Origin: Ornithodoros turicata
Taxonomy: Eukaryota; Arthropoda; Arachnida; Ixodida; Argasidae
Direction of reading: 5' to 3'
DNA: 64,000 bases
Assembly (NCBI RefSeq): GCF_037126465.1
Contig: NC_088201.1
Span: 67,292,879-67,356,878, forward strand
The translations under genes and the position numbers were made by a program. Positions within the stretch are counted from its first letter, which is position 1, and every line of letters begins with the position of its first letter. Below, piece after piece: positions 63,597 to 64,000 of the stretch. The notes beneath the pieces are model-generated. The model worked only from the letters and a program-made list of their open reading frames with translations, was not told the DNA's origin and searched no databases.

Positions 63597-63800
63597 TGCT
63601 GACATAGGCACACTTTGTGTAAATGAGTCCTTGGTCATCCCCCTTGCCTCCCATCAGAGGTTTTGGAGGATACTATAGGTGTGTGGTGTACGGATAGGTT
63701 TATCCGTACACCACACACCAATAGTATCCTCCTAAACCTCTGATGGGAGGCAAGGGGGATGATCAAGGGCTCATTTACACCAAGTGTGCCTATGTCAGCA
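63597..63800. repeat. Long palindrome, 100-bp arms, after the P2X7-like stop codon
   Basis: Arms 63,597-63,696 and 63,701-63,800 pair almost perfectly around GGTT. Weaker pairing continues outwards for another 50-70 bases on each side (ACTGGAGA and GTGGCAAGACAAAA against GTGACAAGACAAAA), with about 30 extra bases in the right arm. The left arm begins 92 bases after the stop codon at 63,502-63,504, so a transcript of the gene could fold into a long hairpin. It may be a small foldback element or an inverted duplication of the 3' UTR. Confidence 0.85.
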
Positions 63801-64000
63801 ATTTTCGTCTTTTCGTCATTGCAGTGTGGGGGATGTTTTGTCTTGTCACTCTGTATCTCCAGTTGCAGTCAACAGACTGTCTACCCATCTGTACAGCAAA
63901 AACTACTACACGTGGCAGTATTAGCTCTGGCATCAAATCCAGACTGTACTGCACTAAGTTAGTGCCGAGGTGGGAATACTTTGAATTCTGTGCAGATTGT

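Overview
The window looks like nuclear DNA of a chelicerate, most likely a hard (ixodid) tick; this is inference. The grounds are introns with GT..AG borders, arthropod-type CCTAA/TTAGG repeats, a tRNA-derived SINE of the kind found in ticks, and a crowd of I-like, L1-like, Penelope-like, Ty3/gypsy, mariner and hAT elements. No operons, bacterial signals, standalone tRNA or rRNA genes are seen. Nearly everything recognisable is a mobile element or its debris. One convincing non-transposon gene is present near the right end.

Layout. 1-9.8 kb: mostly unassigned DNA with short perfect or near-perfect hairpins, a 60-bp tandem repeat, a scrap of L1-like ORF2 on the minus strand (4.15-4.33 kb) and a Ty3/gypsy RNase H fragment (4.8-5.2 kb). 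9.84-13.48 kb: a 5'-truncated I-like LINE with a 1108-codon open RT-RNase H frame and a 14-bp target-site duplication. 15.05-18.63 kb: a 3.6-kb segment bounded by inverted repeats that holds what looks like a spliced gene. 18.7-19.0 kb: mariner transposase fragment. 19.5-20.4 kb: hAT-like/foldback debris. 20.6-24.5 kb: two Penelope-like elements in tail-outward inverted orientation. 25.5-26.0 kb: two doublets of a 107-bp repeat. 26.6-33.9 kb: one Ty3/gypsy element with a 3' LTR, broken by two insertions (a minus-strand I-like LINE, and 3 kb of composite DNA).

34.5-54.5 kb is a 20-kb array of L1-like (Tx1/L1 group) LINEs, all in plus orientation and mostly abutting head to tail. Copy 2 (41,156-46,280) is full length, has a 17-bp target-site duplication and both reading frames intact, so it may have been active recently. 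Copies 1 and 3 carry a few nonsense and frameshift mutations; four or five shorter copies are 5' truncated. Their 3' ends share a short stem-loop followed by an AATACA-type tail. 54.5-56.95 kb: a decayed gypsy element split by a 297-bp tRNA-derived SINE with an 11-bp duplication. 59.41-60.25 kb: an 841-bp hAT-type non-autonomous element with an 8-bp duplication.

61.15-63.50 kb: a three-exon gene whose phases and splice sites agree exactly and which encodes a 180-residue protein resembling the cytoplasmic C-terminal ('ballast') domain of the P2X7 receptor, without the channel. Its second intron holds an inverted-repeat element, and a 100-bp-arm palindrome lies just after its stop codon.
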